DNA of 39,734 bases, taken from Candidatus Omnitrophota bacterium. Lineage in GTDB: Bacteria > Omnitrophota > Gorgyraeia > Duberdicusellales > Duberdicusellaceae. The notes beneath the pieces are model-generated. The model did not search any database and was not told the DNA's origin. It saw nothing but the letters and a program-made list of their open reading frames with translations. Below, one piece after another: positions 8,164-16,927 of this stretch (its first letter is position 1; each line of letters opens with the position of its first letter). The position numbers were made by a program, and so were the translations under genes. The stretch covers positions 1 through 39,734 of the forward strand of contig JAFGCB010000037.1 in the NCBI GenBank assembly GCA_016932855.1, given 5' to 3'.

Positions 8164-9290
8164 GACAGCACCGGCTTAAGTCTCTTATCCTCCTGCCGGG
8201 GGCCAAATGATGAATAAACTTTTTTGGTCCTAAGGGCGATTTTATCCCAATCATACAGACCATTCAGGTTCTGCCTGGCCTTTAGCCCGAAGGTATTTAC
8301 CAGGTCCTTATCCTGCGCCAGGACTTTTAAAAGCTGGGCCAGGTCAAGCGGGTCTTTATTGTAGAAGTAAAACCCGGAGTCCTTAAGAATCTTTTGGTTG
8401 GCCTCGATATTACTGGCTACAACACAGCGGCCGTAGCTCATCGCCTCCAATAAAGATATAGACATACCTTCCGTCTCCGAGGCAGTGACGTAAAGATAGG
8501 CATTACTGTATAGCTCTTCAAGCGCCCGGCCGTAGACTTTGCCTAAAAACAAGACATTGCCGTTAGCTCTTTTCTTAAGAGACTGGAAATAATCTTCGGT
8601 ATAGCTTGAGCCACCCACGACCACTACCTTCATTTCTATATTAAACCTCTTGGCCGCCTCCAGCAGATACTCAATCCCTTTACCGGGGATTATCCTTCCT
8701 ACGGTCAATACATAATTTCCTTCTCTAAGCCCGCGTTCCCGCAAAAATTCCGGCTTACGCTCGATAGGCGTTTTTATACCGTTAGGGATGTATTCGGCGC
8801 TTCGCCCGTGCTTCTCTTCGACGTAGGCTTTAAGCTCCTCGGGAACCACGATTACGGTATGAGAAAGCCTTACCCCGATAAATTCGGCAGTCTTAAGAAA
8901 TAATCTGGCAAGCCTGCCCCATTTCTTATGACGCCAATCAAGGCTGTGCACAGTCAAGATGGTCTTAATGCCGAAAAGCCGGGGAATAAAAACCAATATC
9001 GACGGACCTATGCCATGAAAATGGACCAGATCCACCTTTCTTTTTAAAACATCCAGAGTGGATAAAAAGGTATGGACTATATTATCAAGATACTTGTTTC
9101 GTATAGTCGGAAGATGTATCAAGCGAACCCCCTTGTAAAACTTCTGATTACAATCGCTGTAAGGCCGGCGGCAATAAACAATTACCTGATGGCCCTGCAA
9201 AACCAATCTGGAGCTTAACTCTTCTAAGTGAGTCTCTATCCCTCCGTAGCGGGCAGGTATGCCTCTTGTTCCCAGCATCGCTATCTTCAT
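8160..9290 (-). CDS. GT4 glycosyltransferase with DUF1972-like N-terminus
   Basis: A 376-residue GT-B glycosyltransferase. The N-terminus MKIAMLGTRGIPARYGGIET matches the DUF1972/rhamnosyltransferase-like GT4 start very closely. The donor domain has NYVLTVGRIIPGKGIEYLL and the signature ETEGMSISLLEAMSYGRCVV (about 272-291). It acts at the cytoplasmic side of the membrane to extend the repeat unit. It overlaps both neighbours by ATGA (8160-8163 and 9287-9290), so it is part of a tightly coupled chain. Sugar specificity is unknown. Confidence 0.9.
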   Translation of the reverse strand: MKIAMLGTRGIPARYGGIETHLEELSSRLVLQGHQVIVYCRRPYSDCNQKFYKGVRLIHLPTIRNKYLDNIVHTFLSTLDVLKRKVDLVHFHGIGPSILVFIPRLFGIKTILTVHSLDWRHKKWGRLARLFLKTAEFIGVRLSHTVIVVPEELKAYVEEKHGRSAEYIPNGIKTPIERKPEFLRERGLREGNYVLTVGRIIPGKGIEYLLEAAKRFNIEMKVVVVGGSSYTEDYFQSLKKRANGNVLFLGKVYGRALEELYSNAYLYVTASETEGMSISLLEAMSYGRCVVASNIEANQKILKDSGFYFYNKDPLDLAQLLKVLAQDKDLVNTFGLKARQNLNGLYDWDKIALRTKKVYSSFGPRQEDKRLKPVLS

Positions 9291-10516
9291 GACAACAACC
9301 TCTTGTAAATTCCTTCCAGCATCTCTAAATGAACCCGGGGACTGGCCTTTGTTTCGACTTTTTGCCGGCCGGCCCTTCCCATACTCTGCCTAAGCTCAGG
9401 CCGGGATAATAAATAATTTATCTTTTTAGCCAAATCAGCGCTGTTGTTAGGATCGAAAAGAAGCCCGTTAATCTTATTATCGACAAACTCCGGTATCCCT
9501 CCGATATCCGAAGCTATAACCGGCCGGCCTAAAGCAAAAGATTCATAAATCGACAGGGGGTTATTTTCGTACCACTGTGAAGGAACAACCGAAAATAAAG
9601 CCCCGCTTACTACTTCCTTTAATTTATCGCCATCGAGCTTTCCTAAAAATTCAGCGTTATAAGCACCGATCTTTAATGCCAGGCTCTTAAAATAATCAAG
9701 TTTAGCGCCGTTTCCGGCTATATAAAGCCGGTAATCTTTAATCCGGGAGGCTGCTTCGATTAAAGTCTTAAGTCCTTTTTCTTCAACCAGGCGGCCGAAA
9801 TAAAGATAATAATCACTGGAAGTGCTGTATTCAGGCCGGTATTCATCGAGCTTTATGCTATAAGGTAAAACCACTATCTTCTGCCCGGGAAAGCCGAACT
9901 CGATTAATTTTTCTCTGTAAAACTTGCTGGGGGCGATAAAAATATCCACGTTCTTCTCGTAGATTTTAAGCATCTTATGAAAGTACATCTCCATGCAGCT
10001 TAAAATGCTCGCGATTAAAGACTCCTTAACGCAGCGGGTAAGTAAAGCATGATAGAATTTATTGGGCTTGCAGCGCTCGCAAACCTTGCCCTTGCAGTAA
10101 AGATGGTAGCTGGGACAAACAAGCTTCAAATCATGAACAGTCATAACTACGGGTATTCTGTGCTTTTTTAAAGCGTGAAGTATAGAAGGCGAAAGTTGAT
10201 GGTATATGTTATGCAAATGGGCGATATCGGGTTTGTGCTTCTTTATAAGCGCGGATATTTTATTTTTTGCCTCAAAGGAATACATGAACTTAAAAGCCAG
10301 CTTCAGGCTCGAGAAACCCTTGCTCTTTAAAGACCGGTTATAGTCTATATTCTCAACAAAATAACCGGAAAACTCGGAAGGTTTATTTCTTTTATCCTGC
10401 ATGCAAAAAGGAATAACCTCATGCCCTTTGCTTTTAAGGATGTCACTAAGCTCGAAGAAGTAGCGCTCAGCGCCTCCCTGGAGGTAATTAAATTTATTAA
10501 CCATTAAAACTTTCAT
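9287..10516 (-). CDS. GT4 glycosyltransferase with cysteine cluster
   Basis: A 409-residue GT-B protein. The acceptor domain opens with NKFNYLQGGAERYFFELSD and contains HDLKLVCPSYHLYCKGKVC followed by ERCKP, a cluster of closely spaced cysteines known in a GT4 subset and possibly binding a metal. The donor domain has YYLYFGRLVEEKGLKTLIEA and the signature NNPLSIYESFALGRPVIASDIGG. The gene overlaps the upstream GT4 gene by 20 bases and the downstream one by four. It likely adds one sugar of the EPS repeat; donor and linkage unknown. Confidence 0.9.
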   Translation of the reverse strand: MKVLMVNKFNYLQGGAERYFFELSDILKSKGHEVIPFCMQDKRNKPSEFSGYFVENIDYNRSLKSKGFSSLKLAFKFMYSFEAKNKISALIKKHKPDIAHLHNIYHQLSPSILHALKKHRIPVVMTVHDLKLVCPSYHLYCKGKVCERCKPNKFYHALLTRCVKESLIASILSCMEMYFHKMLKIYEKNVDIFIAPSKFYREKLIEFGFPGQKIVVLPYSIKLDEYRPEYSTSSDYYLYFGRLVEEKGLKTLIEAASRIKDYRLYIAGNGAKLDYFKSLALKIGAYNAEFLGKLDGDKLKEVVSGALFSVVPSQWYENNPLSIYESFALGRPVIASDIGGIPEFVDNKINGLLFDPNNSADLAKKINYLLSRPELRQSMGRAGRQKVETKASPRVHLEMLEGIYKRLLS

Positions 10517-11672
10517 CTTTAGATTTTATTAGGTTTGTTATTAACTCTTCTCTTTCCTCGACCATTCTCTTAAGGCTGAAGCGTTCGACTGACTCGCGGG
10601 CTCTCTGACCGAGGCTTAAGGAAAAACCCTCATCGTTTAAAAGAAAAGATATCTTCTCAGCCAGGGAATCTTCGTCATACGGAGTAACCAAGAATCCGGA
10701 GAATCCGTTTTTAATCATCTCGGGCATGCTGCCGACGTTAGTGGCTACTACCGGTTTACTTTGGGCCATATACTCTAATACTGCATTAGGAAATGTTTCC
10801 ACGTAAGGGTACGAGGAAAGTACAGCCACATCAAAAATCGAAACAAGCTTAGGGACATCAGAAACCCATCCTAAAAACTTTACCTTTTCTTCAATACCCA
10901 GCGCTCTTGTAAGCTCAACCAGCTTTCTCCGCTGCGGGCCGTCGCCGATAATCAAAAAACAGGTATCCGGCTTGGCGGCAAGGATTTTTTTCGCCGCCTT
11001 AAGAAAAGTAATGTGGCCTTTTTCGGGACGCAGCCCGGCTACAATACCCACAACGGAACTTCCGTTATTTATCCCCAAGGACATCTTTACGGCGGCGCTA
11101 TCAAAATTTCCGGAAAACTTTTCTAAATCAACCCCGTCATAAGAAACCGAGATTTTATCGGCGGGGACTTTTTCTTCATTTATAATATAATCTCTCTGCA
11201 TATTAGAAACCGCGATTATCCTGTCGGTTATAGGGGTAAGAACTTTATTAATAGGCCAAATGCTCCGGCTGTTCGGCCAGCGCCGGGTGCTGTAGATTAT
11301 TGCGATAACTACCGAAACCCCGCAAAGCTTGGCAGCCAGCCTTCCCCAAAACATGGCGTTGTTGTGATCCAAAGTAAAAACAACATCAATTTTGTCTTTT
11401 CTTATTATGGAGATTATTCTAAAAAGAGCCCGGAAATCATACTTAAAGCTTATTAAGTCCGAATATACCTTTACGTCGGTTTCTTTTAATTTCGCGTATA
11501 AAACCCCTTTTTCTTTTATGCAGCAGACAAAAGGCTTAAACTTTTTGCGGTTAAGCCCCAGAATTAAGTCCACCAGCTTGCCTTCGGCTCCTCCTCCGTT
11601 TAAAGACGAAGCTAAAAAAAGGATGTTTTTTTGCTTTCCTGAATCTAAATTATTTTTTTTGTGATTAAGCAT
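10497..11672 (-). CDS. GT4 glycosyltransferase
   Basis: A 391-residue GT-B protein. The first 15 residues are polar, then FLASSLNGGGAEGKLVDLI begins the acceptor domain. Donor-domain features are VVGIVAGLRPEKGHITFLKA and YPYVETFPNAVLEYMAQSKP with VVATNVGSMPEMI, the usual GT4 binding loop. There is no good Shine-Dalgarno before the ATG at 11672; the upstream GT4 ends three bases earlier, so translation probably depends on reinitiation. It belongs to the run of five consecutive GT4 genes that build the repeat unit. Confidence 0.9.
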   Translation of the reverse strand: MLNHKKNNLDSGKQKNILFLASSLNGGGAEGKLVDLILGLNRKKFKPFVCCIKEKGVLYAKLKETDVKVYSDLISFKYDFRALFRIISIIRKDKIDVVFTLDHNNAMFWGRLAAKLCGVSVVIAIIYSTRRWPNSRSIWPINKVLTPITDRIIAVSNMQRDYIINEEKVPADKISVSYDGVDLEKFSGNFDSAAVKMSLGINNGSSVVGIVAGLRPEKGHITFLKAAKKILAAKPDTCFLIIGDGPQRRKLVELTRALGIEEKVKFLGWVSDVPKLVSIFDVAVLSSYPYVETFPNAVLEYMAQSKPVVATNVGSMPEMIKNGFSGFLVTPYDEDSLAEKISFLLNDEGFSLSLGQRARESVERFSLKRMVEEREELITNLIKSKDESFNG

Positions 11673-11674
11673 TT

Positions 11675-12886
11675 TTATTGTTTAATTATTCCTCTGTAAA
11701 GAGTGATTAAATTCTCGGCAATAACGTCCCAATCGTATTTTTGCCTTACAAGCCTGCAGGCATTTTCAGAGATTTCTTCTCTTAAGCCAGGATCGGATAA
11801 AAGTTCTATTACTGCTCCGGCAAAATCTTGGGGCTTATCGGCAATAAGGATATTCTGCCGATTTCGAACGCCAAGGCCTTCACAGCCGATAGAGGTCGAA
11901 ACTACCGGCCTCTTATAAGCCATAGATTCTAAAATCTTAAACCTTGTCCCGCTTCCGGCTCTTAAGGGAACTATTGTCATAGCAGAATCTTCATAGTAAC
12001 GGGCTAAATCCTGCCTGGGCAGGAGCCCTAAAACCTCTATATCAAAGCTTGCTAAATCAGAAATTTCAGGCGAAGAATTATTACCTACTAATAAAACTTT
12101 AACCCCGGAAACTCTTTTTTTGATAAGGGGAAGGATTCTGCGGCAAAAGTAAATTGCTGCATCCCTGTTTGGCTGGTAAGTCATCTTTCCCACAAAAAGC
12201 AAAGTCTTCGAATCCTTATTTAACGATAAGGGCCTTATGCTCTTTGTATCAACACCGTTAGGTATAGCTTGTATTCTTAATCCAGGCATTTTTCTTTTAA
12301 GGGCCTGCGCGTCATCATCAGACATAGTCACGCTTTGTACGAATTTATCTGCTATCTTCGGCTCCCAGTTTTTATACATCAATGCATTTAAGAAAAACCT
12401 TAGTTTATCCAAAGAAAAAGGCTCTATTTTAAACATAGTCTTAAATTTCAAAGCTTCGATATTATGAAGAGTAAGGACCGCCGCTGATTTTTTACCGTTT
12501 AGAGAATAAATATATGAAGCCATGTAGCTATGCTCAAACTGGATGATGTCAAAATGCCGCTTATTTACAATTTCAGTTATTTTTTTAGCCATATCAGCCG
12601 ACCAGGTCCAGCGGTTATACAAAGGCTCGCCTCTTACAAGGTAAGCAAACGCTCTTTTTGCCCTCTTTAGCAAGGACTTATAATCTTCTTCAAACACAAC
12701 AGGCTCTACGAAATCGCAGAACTCCTTCAAAGGCCCGGCATTCTTAATATCGTGGTCTGAATTTACAAAGCCCACCAGGCCGATTTTGTGCTCGCGGCCA
12801 AGGCGCTTTATGAGCTCAAAATTTCTTATCTTATCCCCGTCGCTGGGAGGATAAGGAATGCTGTTACTGATTATTAAAATATTCAT
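11675..12886 (-). CDS. GT4 glycosyltransferase resembling XrtA/EpsH1-associated stp1 type
   Basis: A 403-residue GT-B protein. The N-terminus SIPYPPSDGDKIRNFELIKR is very close to the start of the PEP-CTERM/EpsH1-associated sugar transferases (TIGR03087 as I know it). The donor domain has TLLFVGKMTYQPNRDAAIYF and IVPLRAGSGTRFKILESMAY with KRPVVSTSIGCEGL. That RAGSGTRFK...E motif is the GT4 phosphate-binding loop. The gene begins five bases after the previous GT4 ends and has no clear ribosome-binding site, implying coupling. It supports a link between this locus and exosortase-type EPS clusters, though no exosortase is seen here. Confidence 0.9.
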   Translation of the reverse strand: MNILIISNSIPYPPSDGDKIRNFELIKRLGREHKIGLVGFVNSDHDIKNAGPLKEFCDFVEPVVFEEDYKSLLKRAKRAFAYLVRGEPLYNRWTWSADMAKKITEIVNKRHFDIIQFEHSYMASYIYSLNGKKSAAVLTLHNIEALKFKTMFKIEPFSLDKLRFFLNALMYKNWEPKIADKFVQSVTMSDDDAQALKRKMPGLRIQAIPNGVDTKSIRPLSLNKDSKTLLFVGKMTYQPNRDAAIYFCRRILPLIKKRVSGVKVLLVGNNSSPEISDLASFDIEVLGLLPRQDLARYYEDSAMTIVPLRAGSGTRFKILESMAYKRPVVSTSIGCEGLGVRNRQNILIADKPQDFAGAVIELLSDPGLREEISENACRLVRQKYDWDVIAENLITLYRGIIKQ

Positions 12887-12891
12887 AATTT

Positions 12892-14082
12892 TTAAGCTAT
12901 GGCTTTTTCAAAGAAAGCCTCTATCCTGGGAACAAAACTATCCACGGTATAATTCCGGCGAACCAGATCCAAAGCTTTGCTTCGTATGCTTTCAACAAGT
13001 TCGGGATTCTTTATAAGCTCTTCTATTTTTAAGGCAAAATCCCTTGGGGCTTCAGATGAGACCAGAAGGCCGGTTTGCCGGTCAGAGATGAGTTCGCTGG
13101 GGCCTCCTTTATTAGTCGCGATTACTATGACCCCTTTAGCCATGGCTTCGATAACAGTAAGGCCTAAAGGCTCCACCCAGCGAAAGGGAAAAAGAAGGAT
13201 ATCGTAATCCTGGTAAAGACGCATCATCATCTCATTCGGGATTATGTCTTTGAAATGAACGAATTCTTCCATGCTTAAAGACGACACTAAATCTTTAAGG
13301 CTTCTAATATAGCGGGGTTCGCCTATGCCGATAATATCCAGGCTTACTTTGCTAAATTTCAATACTTTAACTAAGTAAGCTACGGCCTCTATCGCTATAT
13401 CAATGCCTTTTTCCTCCACTATTCTTCCGCAGCAAAGAAGTCTGACCTTATTGGATAAATCCTTTTTCGGGCCGGCATTTAATTCTTCATGGTTAAGACC
13501 GGCCCCGACAACAGTTATGGTATCTGGCTTAAATCCGGCTTTAACGTACTCGTCTTTGAAAACCCGGGTCTGGGCGGACATGGGATTAAATTTTAGTTTT
13601 GGAAATATATCCTCTCCTAAAAGCTTGGTTCGAATATACCAGCGGAAGCTTTTTTGTCCCTCAAGAAAATATTGCCGCGCGTACATAGGCCAGTAATTAT
13701 TCAGGGAAAAAGTAAAAGGGACTTTTGATTCCTGAACCGCTAAAACAGGAAAAAGGGAAAGATCATCCATCTGGCCTATGTTTACTACATCAGGCTTTAA
13801 TTTCTTTATAAGTTTTCCGGTTATAGAATAATTGTCTCTGGCAAGAAAAGCCGACTTAAGTTGAGTAATTCTTTTCAAAAATAGATTTTTCTCGTTTATG
13901 CTCAAGTAATGAAGCAAGCGAAAGACATTAGCATCTGCCGTCTTCTTCTTTAAGCCGTAACTAGAGGTCAAGATAAAGACATCATGCTTTTTGCTTAAGC
14001 TTTCTGCTACCCGCAAACAGGAAATTCCGCTTCCTCCGACGTGGTATGGCGGGAAACGGTTATTTATAAACAAAATCCTCAT
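12892..14082 (-). CDS. GT4 glycosyltransferase
   Basis: A 396-residue GT-B protein starting with FINNRFPPYHVGGSGISCLR, the usual glycine-rich acceptor loop. The donor domain contains VRLLCCGRIVEEKGIDIAIE and FPFRWVEPLGLTVIEAMAKG with VIVIATNKGGPSELI, which carries the ExxGLxxxEAMA signature. It overlaps the flippase gene by ATGA (14079-14082). It should act on the lipid-linked intermediate in the cytoplasm; being directly after the flippase gene it is the first GT4 of the operon to be translated. Confidence 0.92.
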   Translation of the reverse strand: MRILFINNRFPPYHVGGSGISCLRVAESLSKKHDVFILTSSYGLKKKTADANVFRLLHYLSINEKNLFLKRITQLKSAFLARDNYSITGKLIKKLKPDVVNIGQMDDLSLFPVLAVQESKVPFTFSLNNYWPMYARQYFLEGQKSFRWYIRTKLLGEDIFPKLKFNPMSAQTRVFKDEYVKAGFKPDTITVVGAGLNHEELNAGPKKDLSNKVRLLCCGRIVEEKGIDIAIEAVAYLVKVLKFSKVSLDIIGIGEPRYIRSLKDLVSSLSMEEFVHFKDIIPNEMMMRLYQDYDILLFPFRWVEPLGLTVIEAMAKGVIVIATNKGGPSELISDRQTGLLVSSEAPRDFALKIEELIKNPELVESIRSKALDLVRRNYTVDSFVPRIEAFFEKAIA

Positions 14083-15524
14083 AAGGCCGAAACCCCCAGC
14101 TTCTGTTTCTTAAGACTCTGTATAAAAACAAAAAGGTCTTCTTTGGTAATTACCGAAGATAAACCGGATAAAAGAACAAAGAAAACTACCATCGAAAGCT
14201 TAAAGAAAACATTATGCAATCCCAAAAGGGACAAAAGGCAAACCATGCTGAACACAAAAAAAGGCTTAAGATAAAAACTTACGTTAAAAGGTATATCACG
14301 CTTCTTAAGAAAATAAACTATGGCCGGGTTTACCGAAACAACCGTAAGCAAGGTAGCGTAAACCGCCCCTAAAACCCCGAACCTGGGAATTAAGATAAGA
14401 TTTGCCGTAAGGTTTACTATTGTAGTAAAGACATTTATGGCAAGGGGCTTACTGGGAAATCCGGCGCATATTAAGGAAGTGCCGAGAATGTTATCCACTA
14501 GAGATACGCTTAAAGCCAGCATAAGCAGGGTAAAAACCGGGGCGCTGTTTATATAGCTTTCGGAAAATAAAAATCCCACTATTTCTTTTGAAAATAGAAA
14601 TGAGACTAAGGTAAGCAGCAGGCATACAAAGGATATTATCCTTAAAGAATGATTAAGCACGCCCCTGGCCAGCTCGCTTTCTTTGAGCGCGTAAGCTTCG
14701 CAAAGGTGAGGAAAATATACTGTGCGGAAAGACTCGAAAATCTTGCGAAGACCCTGTGGGATCTTCGAAGATACTTCGTATATAGCCACGGCCATAGGAT
14801 TAAGCATCGCGCCCAGCATAAGCACATCAACCCGCAGGAATATAAAGGAAAGAAAATCATTAAGCTGCAAGGGAAACCCGAATTTAAAAAGCTTCTTTAA
14901 AAGAGCAAAATTAAACAACACCCTGCGGACAGGAAGCGAGAAAAATTTAAACAGGAAAGAAAAAGATGAAGAAATAATAGCCGCGTAAAGAAGACCCCGG
15001 ACGCCTTCCTTAAAGACCAAAAGAAATACGAGCACAAGCAGTAAATTACTTAAACTTGCGATTATTTCGGCTAAAGCCATTTTTTTATAAAAATGAAGCC
15101 CCTGCAAGAGGCGGGTAAATAATTCATCTACGCTGCCTAAGGCAAAAAACAAAACCACCAATCCCGAAAGCTCGACCAGCTTCTTGCTTTTAAACAAAAA
15201 TAAAAACAGGCGGCTTCCTGACAAGATCAGGACCGATAAAAAAGCTATGGCAATAAACCTGAAAATAAAGACAGTGGATATGATTTCATCTTTTGTATCT
15301 TTCTGGGCCAGGGCTTTGGTTGAACTTACCCCCAGACCGAAATCGGATAAGACAATAAGGAAATAAACAATTACCTGAATAAGGACAAAAAGTCCGAATT
15401 CCTCCTTGGAAACAAGCCTTACTGCAACTAAAATCGAGACAAAGGCAAATAAAAGCTTAACTACCGTGCCGAAAGAAACAGAAGTTACTCCTCTTATAAA
15501 CCTTCTAGAAAAACCTTCGCCCAT
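14079..15524 (-). CDS. Wzx-type polysaccharide flippase (MOP superfamily)
   Basis: A 481-residue integral membrane protein with about twelve to fourteen hydrophobic segments over its whole length. The N-terminus GEGFSRRFIRGVTSVSFGTV and the VRLVSKEEFGLFVLIQVIVY segment are typical of the polysaccharide-synthase/MATE-like flippases. It moves the lipid-linked repeat from the cytoplasmic to the periplasmic leaflet. A strong AGGAGG precedes the ATG at 15524, one of the best ribosome-binding sites of the operon, although the start lies 31 bases inside the end of the radical SAM gene. Together with the Wzy-like protein upstream it marks a Wzx/Wzy-dependent route. Confidence 0.92.
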   Translation of the reverse strand: MGEGFSRRFIRGVTSVSFGTVVKLLFAFVSILVAVRLVSKEEFGLFVLIQVIVYFLIVLSDFGLGVSSTKALAQKDTKDEIISTVFIFRFIAIAFLSVLILSGSRLFLFLFKSKKLVELSGLVVLFFALGSVDELFTRLLQGLHFYKKMALAEIIASLSNLLLVLVFLLVFKEGVRGLLYAAIISSSFSFLFKFFSLPVRRVLFNFALLKKLFKFGFPLQLNDFLSFIFLRVDVLMLGAMLNPMAVAIYEVSSKIPQGLRKIFESFRTVYFPHLCEAYALKESELARGVLNHSLRIISFVCLLLTLVSFLFSKEIVGFLFSESYINSAPVFTLLMLALSVSLVDNILGTSLICAGFPSKPLAINVFTTIVNLTANLILIPRFGVLGAVYATLLTVVSVNPAIVYFLKKRDIPFNVSFYLKPFFVFSMVCLLSLLGLHNVFFKLSMVVFFVLLSGLSSVITKEDLFVFIQSLKKQKLGVSAL

Positions 15525-16927
15525 GTATAATCTCCTCCTAAAGTCAAGATCTTTAAACCAAGTAAGATTTTTTTTCGCAGCATCCTTAATCGATAAAAAG
15601 GGCCGCGTCGTAAGCCATGTTTATACAAATAAGTGACCTGCCTGGCAAAAAATATTAGTTTTCTTAATTTCCTTCTGGAGATATGCTCGTTGCCCGTTAC
15701 TACGTCAAATCCGGTGAATTTATCCCAGGATATATTATCCGAGAGCCCTCTTTTCTTTGCCCGCTCATAGAGAGAGGTTTTAGGATAGGGCGTGGGAAAA
15801 GTAAACTGGACCCTTGAAGGATTAATCTTAAGAGCAAAAGCTATTGTTTTAAAGACGTCTTCGACGGTTTCACCGGGAAGACCCAAAATAAAAAAACAAT
15901 AAGTATCTATGCCTATCTGCCTGCAAAAATCGACGGTTTCGGTAATCTTCTCCTGCGGGATAGCCTTTCTTTTCATAAGTTCAAGGGCGGCAGAAGAAAA
16001 ACTTTCTACACCTAGATTAACAGCCTTGCACCCGGATCGTTTCATCAATAATAAAAGGTTTTTATCCAGAGTATCTATGCGGGTCTCGCAGCGCCAGCCA
16101 AACTTAAGCCCGCGCTCTATTATTAGAGAACAAATCTCTTCGGTCCTCTTGCCGTCGAGGGTAAATTCCGGATCACGAAACAATAGACTGCGCATGCCGA
16201 AGTTTTTTATAAGATACTCAATTTCGTCCACCACGCTTGCGGGACTTCTCTTTCGCCAGGTTCTTCCCTGAGATATAAGATACGGGCAATAACGGCACCC
16301 GAAAGAACACCCCCGGCTGCTTAAAATCGTAAAAAAAGGCCTCCCGTCGCCTATATGATTATTCTGGTAAGGAACAAGCTCCCAGGCCGGAAAGCAGAGA
16401 CTATCTAAATTATCAATAAACTTGCGTTTCTCATTCTTTATCATCGAACCGTTATTCTTAAACCAGAGGCCAGGGCAGTCTTTAAACCCCTGGGTCACGA
16501 TATCTAAAAACGCTAACTCCGGCTCACCCTGAATAAGAGCGTCTACATAAGGATTTTTGATTATATTCTCGGCATCTATTAATGTATGAGGGCCGAAGAC
16601 TACAACCTTGACATTTAAACGCTGCTTTATCTTCTTAATGACCGATAAATCCCAGTTGATAGTAGGGGTCGAAACCCTTATCCCCAAAAGCGAAGGTCTT
16701 TTAGACAAAAGTTCTTTAATCAATTCTTTAGGGCTAAAACCGGCAAGAACGCAATCGATTACATTTGTTTCTACATTATTCTGCTTAAGAGAGCCGGCCG
16801 CGTAAAGAATATCCAAAACAGGCATGCGCACACAGCTGGACTTCTCGTATACCTGGCCGAATCCGGCCATGGTATCCTTATTGGAAACTCCTTTAGGCGG
16901 TGAAGGCGGATTAATTAAGGTTACCAT
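15494..16927 (-). CDS. B12-binding-domain radical SAM protein
   Basis: Counting from the ATG at 16927, the N-terminal domain (MVTLINPPSPP to about 160) has the fold of cobalamin-binding radical SAM enzymes but lacks the DxHxxG histidine. The radical SAM core begins SSRGCSFGCRYCPYL, giving the CxxxCxxC cluster at about C197, C201 and C204. It continues with LLFRDPEFTLDG, WRCETRIDTLD and FFILGLPGETVEDV, all standard. A TTG at 16972 and ATGs at 16957 and 16927 are all in frame. None has a clear ribosome-binding site, and 16927 gives the least overlap with the upstream gene. Such proteins can methylate or rearrange substrates; here a sugar or lipid carrier is likely but unproven. Confidence 0.82.
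   Translation of the reverse strand: MVTLINPPSPPKGVSNKDTMAGFGQVYEKSSCVRMPVLDILYAAGSLKQNNVETNVIDCVLAGFSPKELIKELLSKRPSLLGIRVSTPTINWDLSVIKKIKQRLNVKVVVFGPHTLIDAENIIKNPYVDALIQGEPELAFLDIVTQGFKDCPGLWFKNNGSMIKNEKRKFIDNLDSLCFPAWELVPYQNNHIGDGRPFFTILSSRGCSFGCRYCPYLISQGRTWRKRSPASVVDEIEYLIKNFGMRSLLFRDPEFTLDGKRTEEICSLIIERGLKFGWRCETRIDTLDKNLLLLMKRSGCKAVNLGVESFSSAALELMKRKAIPQEKITETVDFCRQIGIDTYCFFILGLPGETVEDVFKTIAFALKINPSRVQFTFPTPYPKTSLYERAKKRGLSDNISWDKFTGFDVVTGNEHISRRKLRKLIFFARQVTYLYKHGLRRGPFYRLRMLRKKILLGLKILTLGGDYTWAKVFLEGL

Noticed and set aside
15909-16271. 120-codon plus-strand frame within the radical SAM gene
   Set aside because: The minus-strand frame carries the CxxxCxxC cluster; the opposite frame has no recognisable feature.
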